Source: JAVVUJ01 sp964582545 (GTDB lineage Bacteria > Bacillota > Clostridia > Peptostreptococcales > Anaerovoracaceae). Taken from it: a DNA stretch of 61,478 nucleotides. The stretch covers positions 1 to 61,478 of the forward strand of contig CAZOSB010000014.1 in NCBI GenBank assembly GCA_964582545.1, in the 5' to 3' direction. The position numbers and the translations under genes were made by a program. The notes beneath the pieces were generated by a model. The model had not been told where the DNA came from and ran no database searches. It saw only the letters and a program-made list of their open reading frames with translations. How positions within the stretch are numbered: the first letter of the stretch is position 1; each line of letters opens with the position of its first letter. This document shows positions 17,633 to 26,120 of the stretch, in pieces.

Positions 17633-20497
17633 TGGGGTGACAGATGTTAGAACATCTAAACTATAGTCAGCGGTTGTAAATCGATCCTTAGAGGTGATGG
17701 AAATCTTTACAGGTGCCGTTTGGTCATCAAAACTTAATCCCATGGATTGGAAGCTTACAGAACCGGTATCCCCTATAGGACCTTCTGCGACAATCCTCCA
17801 TGTGCCGGATTGAAACTGACTAATGATTACATTAGCTCCCCCTTCCCCGCCGGATAAGGATAAATCCAAGTTGTTATTGGCATTGGACGATAAAGTCGTA
17901 CTTGGAGTGCTACCTGCAAAGGAATTGAGACTAAAGCTATTTGGCGTTCCGTTTACCGTCATGCTGCTAAAACCGGCAGAGCCTTTCTCGTACACATTGA
18001 TGGTGTATGTAGTAGTGGTTTTGCCGGGCCCTTGGCAGTACTCTACAGTGAAGGTTCTCATAGTTAATGGGGTGCCCACGTTGGCAGCGGTCCAATTTTG
18101 CATATCTACTGTGGTACCATATCCATCCATGGCACGGATCCCTCCAATGGTGACAATGGCCGTGCTTTTAGAATCCGATGCAACTACAGGGGTAATTAGG
18201 ATTTTTTTAGAACCGTTTGGCGCCCAAATTTTACTGGAACCACCATAATCGTCTGTACTGCCATAGTTAAATACTCCTGAGTTAAAACTAAAGCCTGCAA
18301 GACTGCCCGTAGACCTTCCCTGATGATCTAAAGGAGTAATGGTCAGTCCGGATAAAGCGCCAATCAAAGTGGTTCCAGAGGAACTGCCTACAGTGGACAG
18401 ATTGCCCCCGCGATCACGAATCACACCATATAAGGAATAGTTGGTTTCAATTGCCAGTCCGGAAAGCTTTATTTGAGCAGTACCACCTCCTCCGATGGAT
18501 ACAGAACCGGAAGGTACGGACACGCCGTTGGAATTTCGCCCTGAGACTACTTGATCCGCGGTAGGTACCCCGGAAGTTCCCGTCACAGCCACAGCGTATA
18601 GGGTGCCGTTCACGTTAGAGCTGCCTTTCACGGTTAAAGTCGTCTGCCCTCTATCGGATGTGGAGACTCCAAAATCGCTGAGGAGAGGCAAGCCTCCGGT
18701 TCTCCAAGTAACATTTTTCGGAGAAACCATAGTACCGTCGGATGCATATTTCAGCCGGTTTCCTACGATGGCAACATAGTACGTGCGGTTAGGTTCTAAG
18801 TATTGATCCGGTTCCAAGGTAATGCTGTCCTTATCAGAATTAATCTTGGGTGAGAACTCAATTTTTTCGCCGGTTGCACCATCCTTACGAAACTCCACAC
18901 AATCCTTGAGGAAGGAGTCGTAAGTGCTGATGGTGTCTCCGTTGCTATATCGAACTACTTCACCGTCAAAATTCAACCTGACCACCTGATCTAAATCAAC
19001 GCTTACAGCGCCATTGGAAGGAATGAAAGCCTCGGAATAGTTGTTGCCAGTTCCTGTACCCGTATCAAAGTAACTGGATAGAGAACTGTTTCCGTAACCT
19101 TTGGAGTCTTTCATAGCGTTTTTATCAATGGTAATGTAATATCGTTCATCCTTATCCAACCGTTTAGAAGGTTCAATGGTAATTATTTTTTTATTGCTGC
19201 TTATGCTGCCGGAAAAAGACAGAGAAGTTCCCCGGGAGCTGCCTCGTCTCAAGGTAACAAAGTCTTCTATGTCGGAGGAAGTGATGGTTCTGCCGTTATA
19301 TAAGGTCATGGCGGAATCAAAAGTGATGGTAATGTCCGTATCGACACTGACGTTGCTCGCTTTGTTACGAGGTTTGAACGTTGCTTCTCCGTTAGAGGTG
19401 CTGCTGTCGTTAGAGTCGGAGACGTTAGAGGCTATGGAAACGGTTGCGGGTTTCGTTTCGTAGGTGACGTCGCTGGAGTTTATCCGCATGTAATTTATTT
19501 TACCGCTTCCGTAAAAGGATGCAGCGGCATTGACCGAAACATTGGTAATGGTAGCATCTCCATAAACGGTCACCTCGGAATTCTTAGAGGAAGAGTCCAA
19601 TGTCAAATCTACCAGAGATCCATTTCTCATAGTAACATTGGCAGAATTTCCGCTGACCACTCCTTTCACTATCCTTGAATTCTTGATGTCAACTGAGTTT
19701 CCATTCCCTCCATCCATAAGGAGGCTTCCTAAGACGATACAGTTATCCAAGGTGGTATCGCTATTGGTGGAATCTTTATTTACCGTTAAATTATTGGAGT
19801 AAATCGCATTAGAAATAGTGGCGTTTTTACCTTTGCTCAGGGGATCAGAAACATATATTCTCTCTTTGTCTTTAATGTCGCACAGTATTTTTGCCGCTTG
19901 TGCTCTGGTCAAAGAATCTGTAGGATGAAGCAGATTATCATTTTTGTAGGGACCAAGATAACCCTTGTTACATACTTTGGAAAAAGCGCTATTGGCCCAA
20001 GAAGCCACGCTGTAGGCATCAGGATAACCTCTCAGGTTGCTCTCGTAGCCGGAGGTGGGGACGAAGCGTTCTATCATCACTGCCACTTCTTGACGGGTAA
20101 TAAAATCGTTAGGTCTGAAATAACCGTCGGCATAACCAGCCACATAGGTGGCGGCAACAGCCTTTGCCACATCATTATAGTACCAGCTACCATATCTGAC
20201 ATCGGGATAAGTGATGGAGGTTGTGCCGTAATTTCCCAGCGTTCGGTTTACCATCCCTGCAAATTCTGCACGGGTTACAGGTGTGTTGGGTCTAAAGGTA
20301 CCATCTGTATAACCATTGGTGATTCCCATGGAAGACGCACGGTCGATATAGGATTCGGCCCAATGACCTGAGGTATCCTGAAATCGGGCGGCATAAGAAT
20401 GGTTTTGGTCTACGTTAAACCAAGAACTGACTAATAAGAATAAGATTGCTAATAAAAAGCTGTCGAAACCTTTTTTTAAGAGATACTTGCGATTCAT
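17624..20497 (-). CDS. SLH-domain protein with beta-helix and SbsA-type Ig-like (Big_5) domains
   Basis: A 957-residue exported protein. After the signal peptide come three SLH repeats (FQDTSGHWAESYIDRA, YPDVRYGSWYYNDVA and the third around GYPDAYSVASWANSAF; roughly residues 35-215). A short beta-helix-like ladder of N/S/V-rich rungs follows (about 225-345). Two Big_5/SbsA Ig-like modules come next, recognisable by DTDITITFDSAM and DQVVRLNFDGEV. The C-terminal part has fibronectin- and cadherin-like-beta modules. I prefer the ATG at 20497, preceded by GGAGGG; an in-frame ATG at 20509 overlaps that ribosome binding site. It is convergent to the giant gene, and its 3' end overlaps it by 9 nt. 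Probably a structural surface-layer component. Confidence 0.82.
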   Translation of the reverse strand: MNRKYLLKKGFDSFLLAILFLLVSSWFNVDQNHSYAARFQDTSGHWAESYIDRASSMGITNGYTDGTFRPNTPVTRAEFAGMVNRTLGNYGTTSITYPDVRYGSWYYNDVAKAVAATYVAGYADGYFRPNDFITRQEVAVMIERFVPTSGYESNLRGYPDAYSVASWANSAFSKVCNKGYLGPYKNDNLLHPTDSLTRAQAAKILCDIKDKERIYVSDPLSKGKNATISNAIYSNNLTVNKDSTNSDTTLDNCIVLGSLLMDGGNGNSVDIKNSRIVKGVVSGNSANVTMRNGSLVDLTLDSSSKNSEVTVYGDATITNVSVNAAASFYGSGKINYMRINSSDVTYETKPATVSIASNVSDSNDSSTSNGEATFKPRNKASNVSVDTDITITFDSAMTLYNGRTITSSDIEDFVTLRRGSSRGTSLSFSGSISSNKKIITIEPSKRLDKDERYYITIDKNAMKDSKGYGNSSLSSYFDTGTGTGNNYSEAFIPSNGAVSVDLDQVVRLNFDGEVVRYSNGDTISTYDSFLKDCVEFRKDGATGEKIEFSPKINSDKDSITLEPDQYLEPNRTYYVAIVGNRLKYASDGTMVSPKNVTWRTGGLPLLSDFGVSTSDRGQTTLTVKGSSNVNGTLYAVAVTGTSGVPTADQVVSGRNSNGVSVPSGSVSIGGGGTAQIKLSGLAIETNYSLYGVIRDRGGNLSTVGSSSGTTLIGALSGLTITPLDHQGRSTGSLAGFSFNSGVFNYGSTDDYGGSSKIWAPNGSKKILITPVVASDSKSTAIVTIGGIRAMDGYGTTVDMQNWTAANVGTPLTMRTFTVEYCQGPGKTTTTYTINVYEKGSAGFSSMTVNGTPNSFSLNSFAGSTPSTTLSSNANNNLDLSLSGGEGGANVIISQFQSGTWRIVAEGPIGDTGSVSFQSMGLSFDDQTAPVKISITSKDRFTTADYSLDVLTSVTPLP

Positions 20498-20562
20498 ATT
20501 ACCCTCCATATGTTCTATCTATTAAAAAATTTATCAATTAAAAATGTATGCTTATGTCTCAA

Positions 20563-20591
20563 ATTTTACCATTTTGCTGCTGAAAATACAA
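20563..20591 (-). promoter_or_regulatory. promoter of the minus-strand SLH gene
   Basis: Read on the minus strand: TTGTAT (20591-20586), 17-bp spacer, TAAAAT (20568-20563). It lies about 65 nt before the chosen start at 20497. Confidence 0.6.
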
Positions 20592-20770
20592 GTATTAAAG
20601 TATTCTATTTAATAAAGTAAAAAGCAACTTTGATTAAATAAACAATTCTAATAATATATGTGGCGTTCTAGATTAGATATCTTACGTCAGTTCGCAATTA
20701 AAAAAACATATTATTTGGAGAATAGCATTCTGAGTCTTATAAATCTATATTCGAAATGCGAAAATTTTAT

Positions 20771-20807
20771 AAAACTCAACATAATATGCTATTAAATGTT
20801 GAGTTTT
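20771..20807. repeat. orphan 12-bp perfect inverted repeat between divergent SLH genes
   Basis: AAAACTCAACAT (20771-20782) and ATGTTGAGTTTT (20796-20807) form a perfect 12-bp stem with a 13-nt loop. It lies between two divergent promoters, so neither gene needs a terminator here. It could be a regulator site or a barrier to read-through. The rest of 20592-20874 is AT-rich with nothing else recognised. Confidence 0.5.
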
Positions 20808-20874
20808 GGCAAAAATCATATGTCATAACAAAATATTGTGGCAATTTTTACCTGTTACAAATTCACATATATAC

Positions 20875-20903
20875 TGGACACTAAAAGTATTAAACGATAT
20901 AAT
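20875..20903 (+). promoter_or_regulatory. promoter of the SLH/GLUG gene
   Basis: TGGACA (20875-20880), 17-bp spacer, TATAAT (20898-20903), giving a leader of about 65 nt before the ATG at 20974. Confidence 0.72.
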
Positions 20904-20973
20904 AATACATTATGAAAGAAAAATTTGCCAGTAATCTTTAATGGTTATGAAACAAAGGATGAGGGTACTTATA

Positions 20974-23358
20974 ATGAATCAAAAAAAGATACATAAAACC
21001 ACTAAGGTAAAAGCTTTGACAAGGACAATTCTGTCTTTGGCAATGGTTATTTCCCTGATGTTTGCTCCTTTGGGAGAGTTTGGGTTAAAGGCTTATGCGA
21101 CTTCAGATATTGAAGGGCATTGGGCAGAAAACATCATTCGGGAAGCGGTATCCATGGGTCTTGTTTCCGGTTATGAGGATGGTTCCTATAAGCCGGAGTC
21201 CTTTATTACGAGAGAGGAATTCTATACCCTTCTTACAAAGATCATGACGGTCAAACCCGATGCAACAACTGTGACCAATACACCCATAAAGTTTAAGGAC
21301 GTGGTACTGGGCGAATGGTATGAACCGGTTATTAAGACTGCGGTGGCCTGTGGCATTACATCGGGATATGAGGATGGCAGCTTTGGAATCGGTAGGTTGA
21401 TGAGCAGACAGGAAGCGGCGAAAGTGGTGGCATCCGTCATTCAGACTAAGAATATTCCTGCGGGAGCACCCACGGTGGACTCCATAAGAGATAAGGCTGA
21501 TATCGGAGAATGGGCATACCCCTTTGTTAATATTATGTTTCAAAAAAAATATATGAAAGGTGATGATCAAAACAATTTACATCCTACCAATGCATTAAAA
21601 AGAGCAGAAGCCTTTACCATATTATTAAATGTAAAGAAAAATGAACCTATCATTGCTGCCAATGCAGACAAAATTGTGGCGGAACAACAACAAGCAGCAC
21701 TTCGAACAGGATGTCAGACCATTCATGGCACGGGTGCAGGAGTCTTTATAACCGGTGAAGGTACTAGCAAATCTCCCTATGAAATTACAGATGAAAACCA
21801 ATTAAATCATATGAGGGTACATGCTGTGGCTTCATCCACCGACAGCTCTGTAAAGATGAACCAATATTTTGTGTTAAAAAATAATATTTCCATTAGCAGT
21901 AAACAGTTTGCTCCCATAGGAACTGAAACAACTCCTTTTAAGGGGCATTTGGATGGGGGAAATAAAACCATAAGAGGACTCAGCATTTCGGGAACCAACT
22001 ATGTAGGGCTCATTGGGTTTTTGGATTCAGAGGGTTCGGTGACCAACCTCACCGTGGATAACAGCACCATAGAGGGTAGACAGTATGTAGGTGGTCTTGT
22101 GGGATATAGCAAGGGTCTCGTTGAAGACTGTACACTGGGATCTTCTGGCGAAGTTATGGGGACAAGTTACACGGGAGGCATCGTGGGGTATAGCGAGGAA
22201 CCTTTGTATGGTTTGGAAAATAAGGGCACCGTTACAGGTACCTTGTCATACACTGGTGGAATTGTTGGATTTATCAGTGCTTCCGGAGATATACTGGAGG
22301 ATAACACAAACTTTGGGCAGGTGACAGGGAATGATAAACTGGGAGGAATCGCAGGAGCGATATATAATCTAGGTAGCGGAAGAAATTCGGCATCCGTAAG
22401 CAATTGTAGAAATGCAGGAACTGTAAGTGCTGGTGCGTTTAATGCAGGAGGCATTGTGGGTTTTGCAGAGAGCAATTCAGGCACATTGACTATTTCCGAC
22501 TGTATTAATTCGGACACGGTAAAAGGCGCAGGAGTAAACGGTGGCATCGTGGGTATTATTTCCTATAAAAACATTACTGTAAAAAACTCCAGCAATACAG
22601 GTACTGTAGAAGGCAATGGTGCTGGGGGCATAGTAGGAAATAATCAAGGCTTGATCACCAATTGTTTTAATGATGGAGTGGTAGATGCGAAGCTGGACGG
22701 AGGTGGTATCGTAGCGTTTCAGCAGGACACGGGCAGAATTACAGAATCATTCAGCATGGGTTCGGTTCAAAGCCAAATGCATGCAGGCGGCATAGCCGGT
22801 CAAAATGATTCTTACATAGATAATTGTTACAATGCAGGCAGAGTAAAAAGCTCCGGCGGATATGCGGGTGGCATTGTAGGCAGGAACACCGATACCGTGG
22901 AGAATACGTACAATGCAGGCAAAATTACGGCAGACGTTGAAAGTGGAGCCTTAGTGGGGAGAAACAGCGGTATCCTCTATACTTCTTATTGGTTGGACTC
23001 CACAGGAAGTAGCTGTACAGGACTGGATGATCGTTCCAACGGATATGACCCCAAAATCGTTAAAGCTTTAAGCCATAGGGAGCTGTCTGGACAAGATAAG
23101 ATCATTGTAGGGAATAAGTACGTATTTATTACGGATCAGTTGAATCTAAATAACCTTTCACAGTCCGATATAAAAAATAATGTCAAGCCTATCTCAATTT
23201 GGAATTTTGACTATAGGAGCACCTTAGCGCCCAATAATTTGCCCACGGGATCAGATGGCATCCCCAATTTTAACTTGCTGACACCGGAAAACAAGCCGGG
23301 GAATATTATAGAACCTTCCGATTTGAGCAATAAATACCTTTATCCCGTATTGAACTAG
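20974..23358 (+). CDS. SLH-domain protein with GLUG-type repeats
   Basis: A 794-residue exported protein with a signal peptide (ending near LKAYA). Three SLH repeats follow (DIEGHWAENIIREAV with GYEDGSYKPES, then GYEDGSFGIGRL, then a third near HPTNALKRAEA). The rest is a long run of GLUG-like repeats, each with the pattern GGIVG plus a turn and NxGxV, for example YTGGIVGYSEE, AGGIVGFAES and AGGIAGQND, roughly residues 290-690. GLUG repeats are beta-helical and occur in adhesins and surface fibres. I chose the ATG at 20974 because GAGGG lies 8 nt before it; in-frame starts further up to 20941 lack a site. It leads a tandem run of SLH genes. Confidence 0.85.
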   Translation: MNQKKIHKTTKVKALTRTILSLAMVISLMFAPLGEFGLKAYATSDIEGHWAENIIREAVSMGLVSGYEDGSYKPESFITREEFYTLLTKIMTVKPDATTVTNTPIKFKDVVLGEWYEPVIKTAVACGITSGYEDGSFGIGRLMSRQEAAKVVASVIQTKNIPAGAPTVDSIRDKADIGEWAYPFVNIMFQKKYMKGDDQNNLHPTNALKRAEAFTILLNVKKNEPIIAANADKIVAEQQQAALRTGCQTIHGTGAGVFITGEGTSKSPYEITDENQLNHMRVHAVASSTDSSVKMNQYFVLKNNISISSKQFAPIGTETTPFKGHLDGGNKTIRGLSISGTNYVGLIGFLDSEGSVTNLTVDNSTIEGRQYVGGLVGYSKGLVEDCTLGSSGEVMGTSYTGGIVGYSEEPLYGLENKGTVTGTLSYTGGIVGFISASGDILEDNTNFGQVTGNDKLGGIAGAIYNLGSGRNSASVSNCRNAGTVSAGAFNAGGIVGFAESNSGTLTISDCINSDTVKGAGVNGGIVGIISYKNITVKNSSNTGTVEGNGAGGIVGNNQGLITNCFNDGVVDAKLDGGGIVAFQQDTGRITESFSMGSVQSQMHAGGIAGQNDSYIDNCYNAGRVKSSGGYAGGIVGRNTDTVENTYNAGKITADVESGALVGRNSGILYTSYWLDSTGSSCTGLDDRSNGYDPKIVKALSHRELSGQDKIIVGNKYVFITDQLNLNNLSQSDIKNNVKPISIWNFDYRSTLAPNNLPTGSDGIPNFNLLTPENKPGNIIEPSDLSNKYLYPVLN

Positions 23359-23418
23359 TATTTATTTTAGGAATTAGAATGATTTGATGTAAAACAACAA
23401 TTGAAGAGGAGGAACGTA

Positions 23419-24117
23419 ATGAAGAAAATCAAAATAAGTATATTGGGTCTGGCATTGTTGATGGTCTTGTCATCCATGAGTGTAATGGTCTTTGCTGCAG
23501 GAGAACCGGATTACAGCCAGTGGAATTCGGGTGCCGGATATCCCGCAGATGTTATGGGCACCCCCCTGTTGGCACCTGTGAAATCTCTGATGGATAGAAA
23601 GATTCTGACTGGAGACAGCGATGGACTGATTCATCCTGAAAAGTTTATAACGAGAGCTGAGTTTGCCACAATTATGGCTAAAGCAGCAAACCTGACAGGT
23701 CAGATGTCAACTGTACAAAATAAAAATATCTATAATGATTTGGATGGTTATTCCTGGGCTAAAGGTTATATTAATCTATGCTCCCAAGCAAAGCTGATAG
23801 AAGGTAGAGGAAATAGCAAATTTGCACCGGGAGATAACATTTCCTATGCGGAGACCATTACTATTTTAATAAGAAGCAAAACTGGCAGCTCCCCCGAGAC
23901 CTTTCCTGGTAAATGGCCGGACAACTACATTAAATATGCGCAGCTTTACAATATGATGGCTGATATAACGGTTAAAGACTGGAATGCAAGTGCAACTAAA
24001 GGGGATGTCATTAAATTAGTTTATAGAAACATGCCCAATTCAAGCACCGTAACACCAGAACTTGACCCGACACCCCATCCTGTACCAGATTCAACGCCGG
24101 ACTCGACTCCCAATTAG
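23419..24117 (+). CDS. small SLH-domain protein
   Basis: A 232-residue exported protein: signal peptide (cleavage near VMVFAAG), then SLH repeats (LLAPVKSLMDRKILTGDSDG with HPEKFITRAEFATIM; DLDGYSWAKGYINLC with FAPGDNISYAE). It ends in a short proline/aspartate/threonine tail, PTPHPVPDSTPDSTPN. Unlike its neighbours it has almost nothing beyond the SLH region, so it may act as a cap or a wall-polymer binding module. The ATG at 23419 follows GAGGAGGAACGTA; the frame extends upstream to a TTG at 23401. It lies 60 nt after the GLUG gene and has no clear promoter, which suggests an operon. Confidence 0.82.
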   Translation: MKKIKISILGLALLMVLSSMSVMVFAAGEPDYSQWNSGAGYPADVMGTPLLAPVKSLMDRKILTGDSDGLIHPEKFITRAEFATIMAKAANLTGQMSTVQNKNIYNDLDGYSWAKGYINLCSQAKLIEGRGNSKFAPGDNISYAETITILIRSKTGSSPETFPGKWPDNYIKYAQLYNMMADITVKDWNASATKGDVIKLVYRNMPNSSTVTPELDPTPHPVPDSTPDSTPN

Positions 24118-24201
24118 ACATAGAGGTCTTGTGGGTACTACTTGTGTGATGTTATAAAACCGCTGAATGCGATTCTATAAATAAACCAAAGGAGAAGAAA
24201 A

Positions 24202-25611
24202 ATGAAAAGAACATTTATAAAGAAAATAAGTTTAACTTTGATTATGTTGCTGATGTTGACCTCTGCGGTCTTTGCAACTGTACCGGAGGATGTGGTTGGA
24301 AAACCATACGAATCCGCTGTTCAGGCCTTGATGGACAAGAACATCATTACAGGCGACCAGGATGGTCTATTTCATCCGAATAACACCCTTACGAGAGTTC
24401 AGGCTTGCGTAATCGTAGTAAAAAGTATGGATCCGCCTGCAACCGCAGTGACCGGAACACCTTCTCAGCCCGTGCAGAAAAGTGGATTTTCCGATATGAA
24501 AGGTTACGGTTGGGCTGAGGGTTATGTAAATTACGCAGTGAAGAGTGGAATCACCAAAGGTTATGGAAATGGAAAGTTTGGTCCGGGAGATATGGTCAGT
24601 GCAGATCAACTGGCAACTATGATTTTAAGAGCTGCAGGTTATACGGACAACGCATTGAGTGGTACTTGGCCATTAAACTATACTTCTAAAGGTGAGGAAA
24701 CCGGACTTTATAACGAAATTCCAGCTTCTGATCGAAGGGTGGCAAAGGCGCCTAGATGGTTAGCGGCCCAGATGGCATATAACATGTTAGAGGATATTGT
24801 TGCAGCAGATGTAAAGCCGGAAAATGAATTGCCTTCCAACAAACCAACAGAGGGAGGAAATGAGGTTGTTCCCGGACTTACAAAGATGGCATATGGATCA
24901 GGAAGTTTTAATGCCACCATCACCACCTATGCAGGAAAAGAAATCGCACAAAATGTCACGGTATACACCTATGGACTAAAGAAAGATTATAAGGAAGGTA
25001 TGGTCTTTTCTGATAAAAAAGATGAATTCAGAGCCGACACCATCCATAAATATAAAAATGCGAGTACGCCATGTTTCTATAGCATGTCAGGTGGAAAAAT
25101 CGTAAGCATGGTCATTCCCATGGATGCCGGATTCAGCGGAAACGTTTACGGTGTAATCAATGGGGTTTCCAGTGTTTTAAACGGTGATAAAGAGGGTGTG
25201 AACCTCTATGACACCTTGGCTGCAGGAAGACCGATCTCTTGGCTGAGCCAAAAGAGCTTGGGTGCTCCAGCGGAATATTTGGATGGGACCATATTTGAAA
25301 TGACCACCAGCAATGGGGAGATCAAGAGTATCTCCAAGGCAGGCCAAACCACAGTCAACGGAAAGCACTTTAAGGAATTAACAGCCACTTCATTTGAAAA
25401 AATTAAAAGTTATAAGGGTTCTGTTGTAGAATTAGAAGATGGAAATATGTTTACCATCAAGGGCAATGTAGCTGTTTATATTTTAGCAGACGATCAGAAA
25501 TCATACAGAGTTGGATCACAATCGAATATTTCTGATTCCTATAAAATCAGAGGTTATGATATTACCAACGATAGCGATGAGTCCGCAGATTTAATCGTTT
25601 TAAGCAAATAA
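24202..25611 (+). CDS. SLH-domain surface protein
   Basis: A 469-residue exported protein with a signal peptide (ending near SAVFA) and SLH repeats in its first 200 residues (YESAVQALMDKNIITGDQDG with HPNNTLTRVQA; DMKGYGWAEGYVNYAV with GYGNGKFGPGDMV). After a Glu/Pro/Asn linker (ENELPSNKPTEGGNE), a C-terminal roughly 240-residue beta-rich region follows that I do not recognise. Its SLH layout is close to those at 23419 and 26121, so the three look like local duplications. AAAGGAGAAGAAAA precedes the ATG. A terminator at 25668 ends the run. Confidence 0.83.
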   Translation: MKRTFIKKISLTLIMLLMLTSAVFATVPEDVVGKPYESAVQALMDKNIITGDQDGLFHPNNTLTRVQACVIVVKSMDPPATAVTGTPSQPVQKSGFSDMKGYGWAEGYVNYAVKSGITKGYGNGKFGPGDMVSADQLATMILRAAGYTDNALSGTWPLNYTSKGEETGLYNEIPASDRRVAKAPRWLAAQMAYNMLEDIVAADVKPENELPSNKPTEGGNEVVPGLTKMAYGSGSFNATITTYAGKEIAQNVTVYTYGLKKDYKEGMVFSDKKDEFRADTIHKYKNASTPCFYSMSGGKIVSMVIPMDAGFSGNVYGVINGVSSVLNGDKEGVNLYDTLAAGRPISWLSQKSLGAPAEYLDGTIFEMTTSNGEIKSISKAGQTTVNGKHFKELTATSFEKIKSYKGSVVELEDGNMFTIKGNVAVYILADDQKSYRVGSQSNISDSYKIRGYDITNDSDESADLIVLSK

Positions 25612-25667
25612 ATGCAATAAAACCTATTTTATTGAAATGAATCTATAATTACGGTTATTTTTAAAGT

Positions 25668-25703
25668 AAAAAGGCAATTTCCAGAAAGGTGATTGCTTTT
25701 TTA
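25668..25703 (+). terminator. terminator of the SLH gene run
   Basis: AAAAAGGCAAT (25668-25678) pairs with ATTGCTTTTTT (25692-25702), ending in a T run. It isolates the following S-layer gene, which has its own promoter. Confidence 0.75.
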
Positions 25704-25845
25704 TTTGATAAACAAGTTAGATATATTATGTTACTTATGAATTTAAATCATCGACATAAGATTTAAATTCAAAACTAACTTTAATCATTGGAAAACTCAG
25801 CCAAAATAAACGCAAATCATTAACATCAATGTAACACTCTCGTAA

Positions 25846-25873
25846 TGGACTTTTTTGAAAATATTGATATAAT
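25846..25873 (+). promoter_or_regulatory. promoter of the probable major S-layer gene
   Basis: TGGACT (25846-25851), 16-bp spacer, TATAAT (25868-25873). Initiation near 25880 leaves an untranslated leader of about 240 nt before the ATG at 26121. Confidence 0.65.
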
Positions 25874-25879
25874 GAGAAC

Positions 25880-26120
25880 ATATCATAAATGATTGCAGTT
25901 AGATAGCTGTATTACAGTTTCGTTACATTTAAGCCAAGCTGTTGACTATTGCAATCATGAAAAGGTATAATTCTCGAAGATAGAATATGTGCAGGTGTAT
26001 ACTGATACATTTTCTATATGTAAAATGTCAAATTATCTTCAGTAGGGGGAGATCAATTTGAAGCACTCAAAAAAACTTTTATCCCCTACAGAAGAAAACC
26101 TTAAAGGAGGAATTTAAAAC
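25880..26120 (+). promoter_or_regulatory. long folded 5' leader of the S-layer gene
   Basis: At least four helices can be drawn. ATGATTGCA (25889-25897) pairs with TGCAATCAT (25950-25958). GAAGATA near 25976 pairs with TATCTTC near 26035. ACATTTT pairs with AAAATGT around 26008-26029. GTAGGGG (26042-26048) pairs with CCCCTAC (26083-26089). Long stable leaders are known for S-layer mRNAs in other Gram-positive bacteria, where they extend half-life. The last helix covers the ribosome binding site of the possible leader peptide. Confidence 0.55.
26058..26117 (+). CDS. possible 19-residue leader peptide coupled to the S-layer gene
   Basis: A TTG at 26058, preceded by GGGGGAG with about 7 nt spacing, opens a 19-codon frame (MKHSKKLLSPTEENLKGGI). 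It ends in TAA at 26115-26117, only 3 nt before the S-layer ATG. Its last codons contain the AAAGGAGG ribosome binding site of the S-layer gene, so ribosomes on it would cover that site. Its own site is paired in the GTAGGGG/CCCCTAC helix. Nothing proves translation; it may be chance in a leader. Confidence 0.3.
   Translation: MKHSKKLLSPTEENLKGGI

Noticed and set aside
17823..18248. 141-codon plus-strand open frame inside the SLH gene at 17624
   Set aside because: It is antisense to a convincing SLH/Big_5 protein, lacks a ribosome binding site and shows no recognisable protein features.
19898..20371. 157-codon plus-strand open frame antisense to SLH repeats
   Set aside because: It covers the SLH-coding part on the other strand; its His/Ile/Gly-rich sequence looks like a codon-bias shadow.
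25889..25958. Invertible promoter element flanked by ATGATTGCA/TGCAATCAT
   Set aside because: The repeats are only 9 bp, lie downstream of the -10 within the leader and fit an RNA helix better than recombinase sites.
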